A stretch of DNA of 64,000 bases from an uncultured Oscillospiraceae bacterium (GCA_944385035.1 CALWVV010000010.1:29009-93008), one strand, 5' to 3'; shown: positions 50,996-59,706, counted from the stretch's first letter. The notes: a model not told the origin generated them from the letters alone. Numbers and translations are program-made.

Positions 50996-52297
50996 ATGCA
51001 GAATCAACTGATCCGCAGGGAATTTTTCCGTTACACCTCCCAGAACATTATGGGGATGATCGGCCTGTCCTGCTATATTTTGGCGGACACCTACTTCATT
51101 TCCCAGGGCCTGGGGGCAGATGGCCTGACGGCGCTCAACCTGGCCATTCCGTTTTATAATTTCATCCAGGGCATCGGCCTTATGCTGGGAATGGGAGGGG
51201 CCACCCGATTCTCCATTCTCCGGGGCCAGGACAGGGAGGAGGAGGCCCTTCGGGTCTTTACCCAGTCCCTGATGCTGGCGTTGATTGCCGGCGTGCTGTT
51301 TGTCATTCCCGGCGTCTGTTTCCATTCCCAACTGAGCACCTTGCTGGGAGGAAGCGGAAGGGTCCATGGAATGACCGCAACTTATCTGCAGGTGCTGCTG
51401 TCCTTTGCGCCTGCCTTTTTGCTCAACAATGTGCTGTTGTGCTTTGTACGAAATGATTCCGCCCCCAGACTGGCCATGACGGCTATGTTGGGAGGGAGCT
51501 TTTCCAACATTGTGCTGGACTATATTTTTATTTTCCCTCTAAACATGGGAATATTCGGTGCGGTGTTGGCCACGGGCCTGGCGCCGGTGATCAGCATGAT
51601 GATTTTGGCTCCCCATTTCCGAAGGGGTACCCTGCGCCTGAAGAGAGAGGGCCTGCGGCTGCGCGGGACGGGAAAGCTGGCCGTTTTGGGCTGTCCGTCC
51701 CTCATTTCAGAGCTCTCTTCCGGGCTGGTGCTGATTTTGTTTAACCTTATTATTCTCAGCCTGGCCGGAAATTTGGGCGTGGCAGGCTATGGAGTGGTGG
51801 CCAACATTTATCTGGTGGTGCTGGCTCTGTTCACCGGCCTGGGTCAGGGGATTCAGCCCCTGGTCAGTTCCGCCTGGGGCAGGAGGGACACCCATTGTGT
51901 GCATACGGTATACCGCTACGCCCTGTGGGTGGCGGCGGTGCTGGCAGTGGGGGTTTACGTTCTGGCCGTGGTTCTGGATGACCCCATTGTGGCCGCCTTT
52001 AACCGGGAAAACGATCCCCTCCTGCAGGAAATCGCCGTGCGGGGGCTGCATCTTTACTTCATTGCCTTCTTCTTTGCCGGCTTCAACGTAGTGACGGCAG
52101 TGTTCTTTTCTTCCATGGACCGGCCCTGTGCAGGCTTTGCCGTGTCGATCCTAAGAGGGTTTGTGCTCATCGTCCCGCTGGCAATGGTCATGTCCCGGAT
52201 CTGGGGGATGGATGGGGTGTGGCTGAGTGCCCCGGTGACCGAGGCGGTTACGGCGTTGGCTGCGGTGATGTTTCTGAAAACAAGCAAATTCCAATGA
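50996..52297 (+). CDS. MATE family multidrug efflux transporter
   Basis: A 433-residue polytopic exporter with twelve predicted helices arranged as two bundles, driven by Na+ or H+. Typical segments: ADTYFISQGLGADGLTALNLAIP near the start, GLGQGIQPLVSSAWG in the second half. Substrate unknown. It starts 24 bases behind the T-run of the upp terminator, so there is no room for its own promoter; expression must come through that terminator or from within it. Confidence 0.93.
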   Translation: MQNQLIRREFFRYTSQNIMGMIGLSCYILADTYFISQGLGADGLTALNLAIPFYNFIQGIGLMLGMGGATRFSILRGQDREEEALRVFTQSLMLALIAGVLFVIPGVCFHSQLSTLLGGSGRVHGMTATYLQVLLSFAPAFLLNNVLLCFVRNDSAPRLAMTAMLGGSFSNIVLDYIFIFPLNMGIFGAVLATGLAPVISMMILAPHFRRGTLRLKREGLRLRGTGKLAVLGCPSLISELSSGLVLILFNLIILSLAGNLGVAGYGVVANIYLVVLALFTGLGQGIQPLVSSAWGRRDTHCVHTVYRYALWVAAVLAVGVYVLAVVLDDPIVAAFNRENDPLLQEIAVRGLHLYFIAFFFAGFNVVTAVFFSSMDRPCAGFAVSILRGFVLIVPLAMVMSRIWGMDGVWLSAPVTEAVTALAAVMFLKTSKFQ

Positions 52298-52301
52298 AAA
52301 A

Positions 52302-52334
52302 AACCCACGGAGAGCACTGTGCTTTCCGTGGGTT
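52302..52334. terminator. bidirectional terminator
   Basis: AACCCACGG / CCGTGGGTT with further pairing of AGCAC / GTGCT inside, between the convergent MATE and YbaK genes. The A-run at 52296-52303 gives the T-run for the minus strand. Confidence 0.85.
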
Positions 52335-52338
52335 CTTA

Positions 52339-52815
52339 TTATTCCTCCTGCCAGGCCTTGCAGACATCCACCCAGCCCCGGCTGTGGGAGTACTGCTCCA
52401 GCTCGCCGCAGGTGAGCTCAATGGCAGAGTTGGAGCTGCCCGCAGCGGGGAAGACGGTGTCAAAACGCTGAAGGGAAATATCCAGGTAGGTGTCCACTCC
52501 GTCGGGATTGGCAAAGGGGCACACACCGCCCACCGCGTGGCCGGTCATTTCCACCGCCTGCTCGGGGGTGAGCATTTTGGCCTTTGTGTGGAACAGGTGC
52601 TTATACTTGCTGTTGTCGATCTTTGCGTCCCCGGCGGCCACGATCAGCACGCATTTGTCCTCCACCAGGAAGGACAGGGTCTTGGCGATCCGGGCGGGGA
52701 TCACCCCCACCGCCTGGGCGGCCAGCTCCACGGTGGCGCTGGACACTGGGAACTCCAGAATGTCGCCCTCCCGGCCCAGGGGACGGAAGTAGTCTCGTAC
52801 CTTCTCGATGGACAT
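52339..52815 (-). CDS. YbaK/ProX-type aminoacyl-tRNA deacylase
   Basis: A 158-residue editing protein that removes wrong amino acids from tRNA, usually Cys or Ala from tRNA-Pro. Motifs: AARIAKTLSF-like PARIAKTLSFLV with the conserved Lys, VAAGDAKID, and the GGVCPFANPDGVDTYLD loop. Family length. Encoded three bases behind the thioesterase, so cotranscribed with it. Which tRNA it edits cannot be told from sequence alone. Confidence 0.9.
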   Translation of the reverse strand: MSIEKVRDYFRPLGREGDILEFPVSSATVELAAQAVGVIPARIAKTLSFLVEDKCVLIVAAGDAKIDNSKYKHLFHTKAKMLTPEQAVEMTGHAVGGVCPFANPDGVDTYLDISLQRFDTVFPAAGSSNSAIELTCGELEQYSHSRGWVDVCKAWQEE

Positions 52816-52818
52816 TCC

Positions 52819-53211
52819 TCAGCCCTCCAGCTTCTTGGCGGCTTTGGACAGAAAACGCTCGTTGGTGACAATAAACCGCTCGTGGGTGCCCTGGCCGATA
52901 AGACCCTTTTGGTCGTAGGCGGCGACCTTCAGCACCAGGCGCTTGCCGTCCACTTCGGTAATCTCGCTCTCCGCCCAGACCTTCATCCCCACAGGGGTAG
53001 CGGAGTCATGGGTGATGTCCAGCTTGGTGCCCACGGTGCTCTGCCCCTCCTCCAGGTGGGGGGCAATGGACTTCCAGGCGGCCTCCTCCATCAAAGCACA
53101 CATAAAGGGAGTACCAAAGACGGGCAGCGCCCCGGAACAGGCGGCCTGGGCAGTATTCTGATCGTTGACCAGGGCCTCTGCCCGGCCCTTCAAACCGACG
53201 GTAACAGACAT
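52819..53211 (-). CDS. hotdog-fold thioesterase (FlK-like)
   Basis: A 130-residue acyl-CoA thioesterase of the FlK-like hotdog group. VFGTPFMCALMEEAAW forms the central hotdog helix with its acidic residues, HDSATPVGMKVWAESE and GLIGQGTHERFIV the strands. Substrate unknown; these proteins often hydrolyse small unwanted acyl-CoAs. AAGGAGG nine bases before the ATG. It heads the transcript with the YbaK-like gene. Confidence 0.88.
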   Translation of the reverse strand: MSVTVGLKGRAEALVNDQNTAQAACSGALPVFGTPFMCALMEEAAWKSIAPHLEEGQSTVGTKLDITHDSATPVGMKVWAESEITEVDGKRLVLKVAAYDQKGLIGQGTHERFIVTNERFLSKAAKKLEG

Positions 53212-53287
53212 GGAAATGTCCTCCTTTGTAATAACATTGGGGCTATTGTACTACACCCCGCCGGGAAAATCCAGCCCCTTTCCTGAA

Positions 53288-54568
53288 TTACATCAAGCAG
53301 GCAATGTTGGCCGTGGAGGCGAGCACCACCCAGTTTTGGGGGAAAGGCCGGTCCAGGTTCCAATACCCCACCCCGTGAAGGCCATATTCCAGGGCCAGCT
53401 TCACCTTGGCCTGAATGCTTCGGGCATCTTCAAACCATACCTCCCGCTCCTGTCCATTTTCGTCCACATACCGGAACCAGGGAGCCTGAGCGGTTTGATC
53501 AAAACGGATGGCGGCGTGGTGGTCCCAGGCCAGGCGGACAGCCTGCTGGTTCCCTACAGATACAGCCCGATTTCCCTCTTTGAATGGGATGGGCCAGTTA
53601 TAGCCATAGTTGGGGATGCCCAGGTAGAGCTGCTGGGGACGAAAGTGAGTGAGGGCATATTCCACCACTTCCCGCACCTGGGGCAGGGGGGCCACGGCCA
53701 TGGGCGGGCCGCTGACATAGCCCCAGTCGTAGGTCATAAGCAGAGCGTAGTCCACCGCCTGGGCGATGCGGCCATAGTCATGCCCCTCATAGAGCCGTCC
53801 GGGCTGGTCATCCCGTGTTTTCGCTGCCAAGGCTGCGGACAGGGGCAGCCCCATGGGAGAGAGGGCTTGGCGCAGGCGGCTAAGGAAGTTAGCATAGTGT
53901 TCTGCGTCCTCTCCATAGACATATTCAAAGTCCACATCCACCCCGCGGTAGCCCTTGCTCTGTGCCTGTTTCACAATGGCGGTGATGAGCTTGTCTTGGG
54001 CAGTGTCACAGTTTAATAGCTGATGGACCAGCTGGCTGGAGAAGCTGTCGTTCTCGTCCAGGTTGGCAAGGCACAAAAGCGGTGCCACACCCGACTGGAG
54101 AGCGGAAGAGATCAGAACTTCATCCTCCGGAGCGATCAGCGTCCCGTCACTGGTGAAGCGGTGGGCGAAGGGGGTGAGCTGGGAGAGATAGGGGAGAGTG
54201 GCGGTGAGCAGTGCGCGGTCGATCCAGGGGTAGGCGTAGCTGTTGACGGTGAGAAGCCCCTGGGGACGGTCCTGGTATTGGATCACCAGCACCTGGCCGG
54301 GGTAGAGAAGGTCTTTCCCCTGAAGATTGGGGTTATTGCGCAGCAGGGTGCGGACGGTGGAGGCGTGGGCCTGGGCAATGGACCAGAGGGTATCTCCCTC
54401 CTTCACGGTGTAAGTGAGCGCAGGGGTACGGATGACGATGGTCTGGCCCACCACCAGCTGAGAGGGGTCGGGGAGCTGGTTGTCGTGGAGCAGGCGGTCC
54501 ATGGAGACCCCGTACTGCCTGGCCAGTCGGTAAAGGGTATCTCCAGGCTGTACCACATGAATGTCCAT
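53288..54568 (-). CDS. LysM-GH18 glycosidase, spore cortex type
   Basis: A 426-residue protein with two LysM repeats (about 3-45 HVVQPGDTLYRLARQYGVS; 52-98 YTVKEGDTLWSIAQ) and a GH18 domain (about 105-426). The catalytic DxxDxDxE appears in YRGVDVDFEYVYGED. Same layout as SleL/YaaH, which degrade spore cortex peptidoglycan. It lacks a signal peptide, as do the mother-cell-made spore enzymes. ATG 54568 follows AAGGAGG; a longer frame upstream has no binding site. Fourteen bases behind the amidase gene. Confidence 0.92.
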   Translation of the reverse strand: MDIHVVQPGDTLYRLARQYGVSMDRLLHDNQLPDPSQLVVGQTIVIRTPALTYTVKEGDTLWSIAQAHASTVRTLLRNNPNLQGKDLLYPGQVLVIQYQDRPQGLLTVNSYAYPWIDRALLTATLPYLSQLTPFAHRFTSDGTLIAPEDEVLISSALQSGVAPLLCLANLDENDSFSSQLVHQLLNCDTAQDKLITAIVKQAQSKGYRGVDVDFEYVYGEDAEHYANFLSRLRQALSPMGLPLSAALAAKTRDDQPGRLYEGHDYGRIAQAVDYALLMTYDWGYVSGPPMAVAPLPQVREVVEYALTHFRPQQLYLGIPNYGYNWPIPFKEGNRAVSVGNQQAVRLAWDHHAAIRFDQTAQAPWFRYVDENGQEREVWFEDARSIQAKVKLALEYGLHGVGYWNLDRPFPQNWVVLASTANIACLM

Positions 54569-54581
54569 AGGAAAATCCTCC

Positions 54582-55322
54582 TTACAGCAGGGTGATGTAG
54601 TCGGCGTTGGCATAGCCGACGGTGCCGTTGAAGTTTACCAGGTGCCAGCCGTTTGCGGTGTTGATGATGGTGATGGGAGCCCCATCGGGAGCCTGTGCCA
54701 GGATGGGAGCGTCGGTAGTTGGCCGGGCGCGGATATTGAGTCTGCCCCAGGTCACATCCACTACGCCGGAACGGCGGTTTTCCGTCTCGAAGAACGGGAT
54801 GTCGAAATATTCGGTCAGAGCCAGCACCAAAATCCGCGCTACTTCATCCAGGTTGTTTTTGATCCAGGCCGCATCCTCGGGGTTATCGTGGAAAGCCAGC
54901 TCCAGCAAAATGCCTGGGGCCCGGACCTTAGCTACCTCACCCAGGGTGGTGGTGGACTGGATGCGCACCAGATTGGGGTCAGGATAGATGGTTTTCAGAG
55001 CATCTGCCACCAGTTCCGCCGCCCGTTTCCCAGGGGCGCTGGTGGGGTAGTAAAAGACAATGGAACCTTTGGCCTTCCCGGCCTGGTCACCGGCTGCGGC
55101 GTTGGAGTGGAGGGCAAAGTGCAGGTCATAGTTTCCCGCATTAGAGGCGGCAATGGAGGAGGCGGCGGTCATGTCCGGGGTGTTCCGGGAATAGCGGATC
55201 CCTGAGGCATCCAGATAGGGGACCATTTTGTCGGCCAGCAGATTCATGTAATATTCCTCAGTCCCGCCGTTGACATAATAATTAAACTCCTGGGTGGAGG
55301 GGGAGAGATAAATAATGGGCAT
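54582..55322 (-). CDS. N-acetylmuramoyl-L-alanine amidase with SH3 domain
   Basis: A 246-residue enzyme. Amidase_3 domain about 1-170 with HFALHSNAAAG (zinc His) and LLELAFHDNPEDA (catalytic Glu), then a bacterial SH3 domain about 185-246 (VTWGRLNIRARPTTDAPI, VGYANADYITLL). Cuts the bond between muramic acid and the peptide. No signal peptide. CAGGAGG nine bases before ATG 55322. It forms a two-gene operon with the LysM-GH18 enzyme, suggesting joint action on spore peptidoglycan or in mother-cell lysis. Confidence 0.92.
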   Translation of the reverse strand: MPIIYLSPSTQEFNYYVNGGTEEYYMNLLADKMVPYLDASGIRYSRNTPDMTAASSIAASNAGNYDLHFALHSNAAAGDQAGKAKGSIVFYYPTSAPGKRAAELVADALKTIYPDPNLVRIQSTTTLGEVAKVRAPGILLELAFHDNPEDAAWIKNNLDEVARILVLALTEYFDIPFFETENRRSGVVDVTWGRLNIRARPTTDAPILAQAPDGAPITIINTANGWHLVNFNGTVGYANADYITLL

Positions 55323-55438
55323 AGAGAAAGCACCTCCTGTTTTTGCCCATCCTATGAAAAAATTTGAAAAAAGGTGCAACTGCTCGGTTCTTTTTTCGTC
55401 TAAAGGAATAGAAGACCAGAATGAAAGGGAGGATTACC

Positions 55439-56413
55439 GTGAAGAAAAAGAAGGCGTTTGCCCTGTGCCTGTCCATGCTGCTGCTGCTTTGTTCTGCCTG
55501 CGGAGGGGGAAGCTCTGCAAACATGGCCGCGGGGGATACCACAGCATCCAGCGGGGCCGCGATGGAGTATGGCAACAGCGGTGGGAGTGGGATGGACATG
55601 GAGCTCTACGCACCCTCCGCTCCCCAGGAGTCTCAGTCCGCTGCTGCAGCGGCGGAAGAAGATGGGGGAAGCTCCGTCTATCAAAACAGCGGAGCTAAGC
55701 TCATCCGCCGGGCGGAGCTGTCCATCCAGACCACTGTGTTTGACCAGGCCGTCCAATCCCTCCAGGATCTGGTGGAACAGTGCGGGGGTTACTTTGAGCG
55801 CTCCTCGGTGTATGGGGGCAGCTATCGGGATGTAAACGCCCAGCGCAGCGGAGAGTATGTGGTGCGTATTCCGGCGGAGAAATACCAGGCGTTTTTATCT
55901 GCCACGGGGGACCTGGGCTATGTGACCCAGCTGACCGAGAGCAGCGAGGATGTGGGGGAACAGTACTATGACACGGAGTCCCGACTGAAAACACAGCGCA
56001 CCAAGCAGGAGCGGCTGCTGGAGCTGCTGGAGAAGGCGGAGACCATGGAGGATATCATCTCTTTGGAAAATGCCCTCAGCGAGGTGGAGTATCAAATTGA
56101 GCAGTATACCTCCACCCTGAACCGCTACGATGCCCTCATTGGCTTCTCTACCTTCAATATTTATCTCAATGAGGTGAGTAAGGTCACGGAAGAGGTGGGA
56201 GAGACCGCTTCCCTGGGGTCTCGTATGGCGGCAGGGTTCCGTTCCAGCCTGGAAGGGCTGGTAACCGGCAGCCAGCAGCTGCTCATTTGGGTGTCCTACA
56301 ACTTCATTGCCCTGGCGGTTCTGGCAGCAGCCGTGGCAGTGGGCGGTACAGTGGGATACCGCCGCTGGAAGCGGGTAAGAAAGGCCAAGGAGCAGCCGAG
56401 GGACCGGGAATAA
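55439..56413 (+). CDS. DUF4349 lipoprotein
   Basis: A 324-residue lipoprotein. Signal peptide with lipobox LCSAC near residue 20, a low-complexity Ser/Gly/Ala stretch to about 85, the DUF4349 domain about 85-275 with a central coiled coil (LKTQRTKQERLLELLEKAETM, split over heptads) and a C-terminal membrane helix about 285-308 with a basic tail. It is anchored at both ends to the outer face of the membrane. GTG 55439 is preferred, with GGGAGG six bases before it; ATG 55421 is an alternative. Function of DUF4349 is unknown. Confidence 0.88.
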   Translation: MKKKKAFALCLSMLLLLCSACGGGSSANMAAGDTTASSGAAMEYGNSGGSGMDMELYAPSAPQESQSAAAAAEEDGGSSVYQNSGAKLIRRAELSIQTTVFDQAVQSLQDLVEQCGGYFERSSVYGGSYRDVNAQRSGEYVVRIPAEKYQAFLSATGDLGYVTQLTESSEDVGEQYYDTESRLKTQRTKQERLLELLEKAETMEDIISLENALSEVEYQIEQYTSTLNRYDALIGFSTFNIYLNEVSKVTEEVGETASLGSRMAAGFRSSLEGLVTGSQQLLIWVSYNFIALAVLAAAVAVGGTVGYRRWKRVRKAKEQPRDRE

Positions 56414-56446
56414 GGGAATGTAAAGATTCCGGGCGAAGGGGTTAAA

Positions 56447-56511
56447 CCTGAATTCAAAACCCGTACCGGGACTGGCCTATAATGGGCCGGTCCCGGTATT
56501 TGAATTTCGGG
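56447..56511. repeat. 65-base imperfect palindrome
   Basis: CCTGAATTCAAA and TACCGGGAC-TGGCC on the left, GGCC-GGTCCCGGTA and TTTGAATTTCGGG on the right. Two stems separated by a one-sided bulge. No T-run, so it may act as an RNA-processing or mRNA-end structure. Confidence 0.55.
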
Positions 56512-56578
56512 CAGCCAAAGGAAAGAGAAATAACCCGGCTCCTGACCACATAGGATGGACGGAAGGGAGGACGAGCGA

Positions 56579-57316
56579 TTGATCGGCAGACTGAAATTTA
56601 CCGCGCGGGGGAAGGGGACCACGGTTCCGGGCAGGCTCTATGGACTCCATGTGCTGTGGGCGGAGGTGGACCCGGAGAGCTTTTGGGCATTGCGGCGGCT
56701 GCGGAAAGCGGGCCGGTCCTTCCGCCGGGCAGGGGTGAGCCGCCTGCTGGTTCCAGGAAGCTTTGAAGACTGGAATGTGGTGGGGGCCATGGGCCTTCGT
56801 CCTATCGAGACCGAACCTTTGGTCAAGGCGCACAGTGCCTCTCTGGCCTTGGGGAGCCTGGAACGCCGGGGACTTGCCCCCGACCGTGCTACTGTGGCCC
56901 TGCGGGGCAGCCGGGCCGACCGGGCGATGCGGCAGGCCGCGGCAGAGCTGTGTCCCAGAGTACGCAACCTGGTGATCGATGTGCCCAGAGGCGGCCGGGA
57001 GCTGGCCCAGTGGCTGCGGTGGGAGTTTGGAATGCCTATTTTGCCCCAGGAAATGCCGGGACAGGTAGGGCTCTGTTTCCATCCAGGCAGCGAAGGTGAG
57101 GATGAGGAGGATTTGGGCCTTTATGGGCCCAGCCCACGGCTGGCCGGGCTTGCTCTGGCGGCACCGGAGCTGGCAGAGGAGGACCGGGAAAATCTCCCCC
57201 TGCTGGCAGCGCTGTGGGAGGGGGGAAAGCTGGGGCCAGAAGACATAAAAATACTTGACAGAACCGGGCCGAACACATATAATGACACAGAATCCATCCT
57301 TATGCCCACTGAATGA
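56579..57316 (+). CDS. conserved-type protein of unknown function ahead of greA
   Basis: A 245-residue soluble, Arg/Leu-rich protein that I cannot assign. It starts IGRLKFTARGKGTTVPGRLYG, has a repeated RRLRKAGRSFRRAGVSRLL segment, an Ala/Leu-rich middle, and an acidic segment near 175-185. No signal peptide, helix or catalytic motif. TTG 56579 is chosen because GGGAGG sits eight bases upstream; an ATG at 56555 lacks one. Its last codons contain a perfect promoter for greA. It may serve in sporulation or cell-wall control, but nothing seen proves this. Confidence 0.7.
   Translation: MIGRLKFTARGKGTTVPGRLYGLHVLWAEVDPESFWALRRLRKAGRSFRRAGVSRLLVPGSFEDWNVVGAMGLRPIETEPLVKAHSASLALGSLERRGLAPDRATVALRGSRADRAMRQAAAELCPRVRNLVIDVPRGGRELAQWLRWEFGMPILPQEMPGQVGLCFHPGSEGEDEEDLGLYGPSPRLAGLALAAPELAEEDRENLPLLAALWEGGKLGPEDIKILDRTGPNTYNDTESILMPTE
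57255..57283 (+). promoter_or_regulatory. consensus promoter of greA-lysS
   Basis: Perfect TTGACA (57255-57260), 17-bp spacer, perfect TATAAT (57278-57283), embedded in the end of the preceding gene. Confidence 0.9.
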
Positions 57317-57324
57317 TAAAAAAG

Positions 57325-57396
57325 CGGGCAGGAAGCGCAAAATATGAAATTTCCGCGCCAATGCGTGTTGCCCGGAGCAGCTCCGGGTCATTTTTT
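57325..57396 (+). promoter_or_regulatory. attenuator-like greA leader
   Basis: Terminator: CCCGGAG / CTCCGGG with CAG loop (57371-57387) and six Ts (57391-57396), 20 bases before greA. Antiterminator: CGGGCA (57325-57330) can pair with TGCCCG (57369-57374), which overlaps the terminator 5' arm, and GCGCA (57335-57339) with TGCGT (57362-57366). The two folds exclude each other. Confidence 0.6.
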
Positions 57397-57416
57397 GGAA
57401 AGGTGTGCGAGGTACT

Positions 57417-57890
57417 ATGGCAAAGGAATACAAGCTGAGCCCCCAGCGGCTCAAGGAATTGCAGGACGAGATGAATTACCTGAAGACCGTCCGGGAAAAA
57501 GAGGTGGCCGAGCTCATTAAAGAGGCCCGTTCCTTTGGCGATCTCAGCGAGAACAGCGAGTATGACGAGGCCAAAAATGAGCAGGGCAAGCTCTATTCCC
57601 GCATGGCTGAGCTGGAAGAGATCCTGAGCAATTATGTGGTCATCGAAGAAGAGGAGCAGGAGGGCGACTATGTCCGTCTGGGCTCCACGGTCACGGTGCT
57701 GGATAAGGAGTTCAACGAGGAGGAGACCTATAAGATCGTTGGTTCTCAGGAGGCCGATCCTATGAACGGTGCCATCTCTGAGGATTCCCCCTTTGGCCGC
57801 GCCCTGCTGGGAAAGAACCCTGGAGAAGACGTGACCGTAGACGCGCCTGCCGGTCCCGTGGAGTACAAAATCCTGAAAGTAGAGCGGTAA
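57417..57890 (+). CDS. greA: transcription elongation factor GreA
   Basis: A 157-residue factor that rescues backtracked RNA polymerase by stimulating cleavage of the transcript. N-terminal coiled coil (about 1-75) with the acidic tip EARSFGDLSENSEYDEAK, then the FKBP-like C-terminal domain with IVGSQEADP and SPFGRALLGK. Full-length. ATG 57417 with GAGGT upstream; an ATG at 57405 is less likely. 45 bases ahead of lysS on the same transcript. Expression depends on read-through of the leader terminator. Confidence 0.96.
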   Translation: MAKEYKLSPQRLKELQDEMNYLKTVREKEVAELIKEARSFGDLSENSEYDEAKNEQGKLYSRMAELEEILSNYVVIEEEEQEGDYVRLGSTVTVLDKEFNEEETYKIVGSQEADPMNGAISEDSPFGRALLGKNPGEDVTVDAPAGPVEYKILKVER

Positions 57891-57935
57891 TATTATACTT
57901 GGCCTGTGGGCCGAAACAGATAGGAGTGGTCGCAT

Positions 57936-59438
57936 ATGGCCGAGAAGAACAATCAGAATGTCCCTCAGGAGGAGAACCTGTCCCAGCTGCTGCAGATTCG
58001 CCGGGACAAGCTCGCCAAGCTTCAGGAGGAGGGGAGTGATCCCTTCCAGGTCACCCGCTATGAGGTGAACAACGACTCCGCCAACATCAAGGAGAACTTC
58101 GACGCCCTGGAGGGCAGCGAGGTCTCCGTTGCCGGACGGCTCATGTCCAAGCGCGGTATGGGTAAGGTGTCCTTCTGCGATTTGCAGGACAAGTCCGGCC
58201 GCATCCAGCTCTACGCCCGGAAGGACGAGATGGATGAGGAGGAGTATGAGCGGTTCAAGAAGTACGATATCGGTGACATCGTGGGCGTCCACGGTGTGGT
58301 GTTCCGCACCCAGCGGGGCGAGATGTCCGTGCGGGTGGTGAAGGTGACGCTGCTGAGCAAGTCCCTGCTGCCCCTGCCCGAGAAGTTCCACGGGCTGACC
58401 AATACGGAGCTTCGCTACCGTCAGCGGTATGTAGACCTGATCGTCAACCCTGAGGTGAAGCGCAACTTTATCATCCGTTCCAAATTTATCAAGCACGTGC
58501 GTGACTTCATGGATGGCCGGGGCTTTATGGAGGTGGAGACCCCCGTTCTCAACACCATCTCCGGCGGCGCCACCGCCCGCCCCTTCATCACCCATCACAA
58601 CACCCTGGATATCGACATGTACATGCGCATTGCCACCGAGCTGCCCCTGAAGCGGCTCATTGTCGGCGGCATGGACCGGGTGTATGAGATTGGCCGTATC
58701 TTCCGCAACGAGGGCATGGACCCCAAGCACAATCCTGAGTTCACCACCATTGAGCTCTACCAGGCCTATGCCGACTTTAACGACATGATGGACCTCTTCG
58801 AAGATCTGCTCTCCTCCGCCGCCCAGAAGATTTTGGGCACCTATCAGGTTGAGTGGCAGGGGGAGAAGATCGACCTGACCCCCGGCTGGCCCCGCCTGCC
58901 CATGCATGAGGCGGTGAAGCAGTACTGCGGCATCGACTTTATGGCCATCACCTCCGACGAGGAGGCGGTGGCTGCCGCCAAGTCCATCGGCGTGGAGCTG
59001 CCCGAGACGGCCGACAAGACCTGGGGCAACGCCCTATACGAGTGCTTTGACCAGAAGGTGGAGGAGAAGCTCATCCAGCCTACCTTCATCACCATGCACC
59101 CGGTAGACGTGTCCCCCCTGGCCAAGCGTTCGCCCAAGGACCCCCGGCTCACCGAGCGCTTCGAGCTGTTCATCTGCCACAGCGAGATGGGCAACGCCTT
59201 CTCCGAGCTCAACGACCCCATTGACCAGCGCCAGCGCTTCCAGAAGCAGGTGGAGCTGCGGGACAAGGGAGACGAGGAGGCCGGCATGATGGACGAGGAC
59301 TTCCTCACCGCTCTGGAGTACGGCATGCCCCCCACGGGCGGCCTGGGCATCGGCATCGACCGGTGTGTCATGCTGCTGACCAACTCTGACAGCATCCGTG
59401 AAGTCATTTTGTTCCCCACGATGAAGCCGCTGGATTAA
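57936..59438 (+). CDS. lysS: lysyl-tRNA synthetase, class II
   Basis: Charges tRNA-Lys. 500 residues, standard length. N-terminal OB-fold anticodon domain (about 60-160, [19 protein letters not shown]), class II catalytic core with motif 1 in [10 protein letters not shown], motif 2 around [22 protein letters not shown], and motif 3 [14 protein letters not shown] near residue 467; ends LFPTMKPLD as usual. The gene is intact right up to the presumed mobile-element boundary. greA-lysS is a common Firmicute order. Confidence 0.97.
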   Translation: MAEKNNQNVPQEENLSQLLQIRRDKLAKLQEEGSDPFQVTRYEVNNDSANIKENFDALEGSEVSVAGRLMSKRGMGKVSFCDLQDKSGRIQLYARKDEMDEEEYERFKKYDIGDIVGVHGVVFRTQRGEMSVRVVKVTLLSKSLLPLPEKFHGLTNTELRYRQRYVDLIVNPEVKRNFIIRSKFIKHVRDFMDGRGFMEVETPVLNTISGGATARPFITHHNTLDIDMYMRIATELPLKRLIVGGMDRVYEIGRIFRNEGMDPKHNPEFTTIELYQAYADFNDMMDLFEDLLSSAAQKILGTYQVEWQGEKIDLTPGWPRLPMHEAVKQYCGIDFMAITSDEEAVAAAKSIGVELPETADKTWGNALYECFDQKVEEKLIQPTFITMHPVDVSPLAKRSPKDPRLTERFELFICHSEMGNAFSELNDPIDQRQRFQKQVELRDKGDEEAGMMDEDFLTALEYGMPPTGGLGIGIDRCVMLLTNSDSIREVILFPTMKPLD

Positions 59439-59491
59439 AGAACCGTTGCGGCGCAAGGGTTTGCGGGTTTTTCACGAGCCTGAAAGAGCGG

Positions 59492-59555
59492 TTTTACACC
59501 AGTTTTACACCAGTTGGATTCAGCAGTAACACGTTTTTACACCTGATTTTACACC
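59492..59555 (+). repeat. four direct repeats TTTTACACC, likely integrase arm sites
   Basis: Copies at 59492-59500, 59503-59511, 59535-59543 and 59547-59555, as two pairs spaced 11 and 12 bases apart, about one helical turn. Such short arrays at element ends are typical arm-type binding sites of tyrosine recombinases. Confidence 0.65.
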
Positions 59556-59580
59556 AGTTTTTAGAGAGCCTCCTAAAAGA

Positions 59581-59619
59581 AAAAGTGCCCGTGGCAGTTG
59601 AGCTACGGGCACTTTTTTT
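59581..59619. terminator. terminator behind lysS / element end
   Basis: Stem AAAAGTGCCCGT / ACGGGCACTTTT with a 12-base loop, then further Ts. A-run on the left allows use on both strands. Confidence 0.85.
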
Positions 59620-59706
59620 ATACTTTTTCAGTTATTTTTATACATGGCGGTGCAACAAATGAAATGGGTTTAATTAGAAGCCATTGCACGGGGGTGAAAT
59701 GACCGG

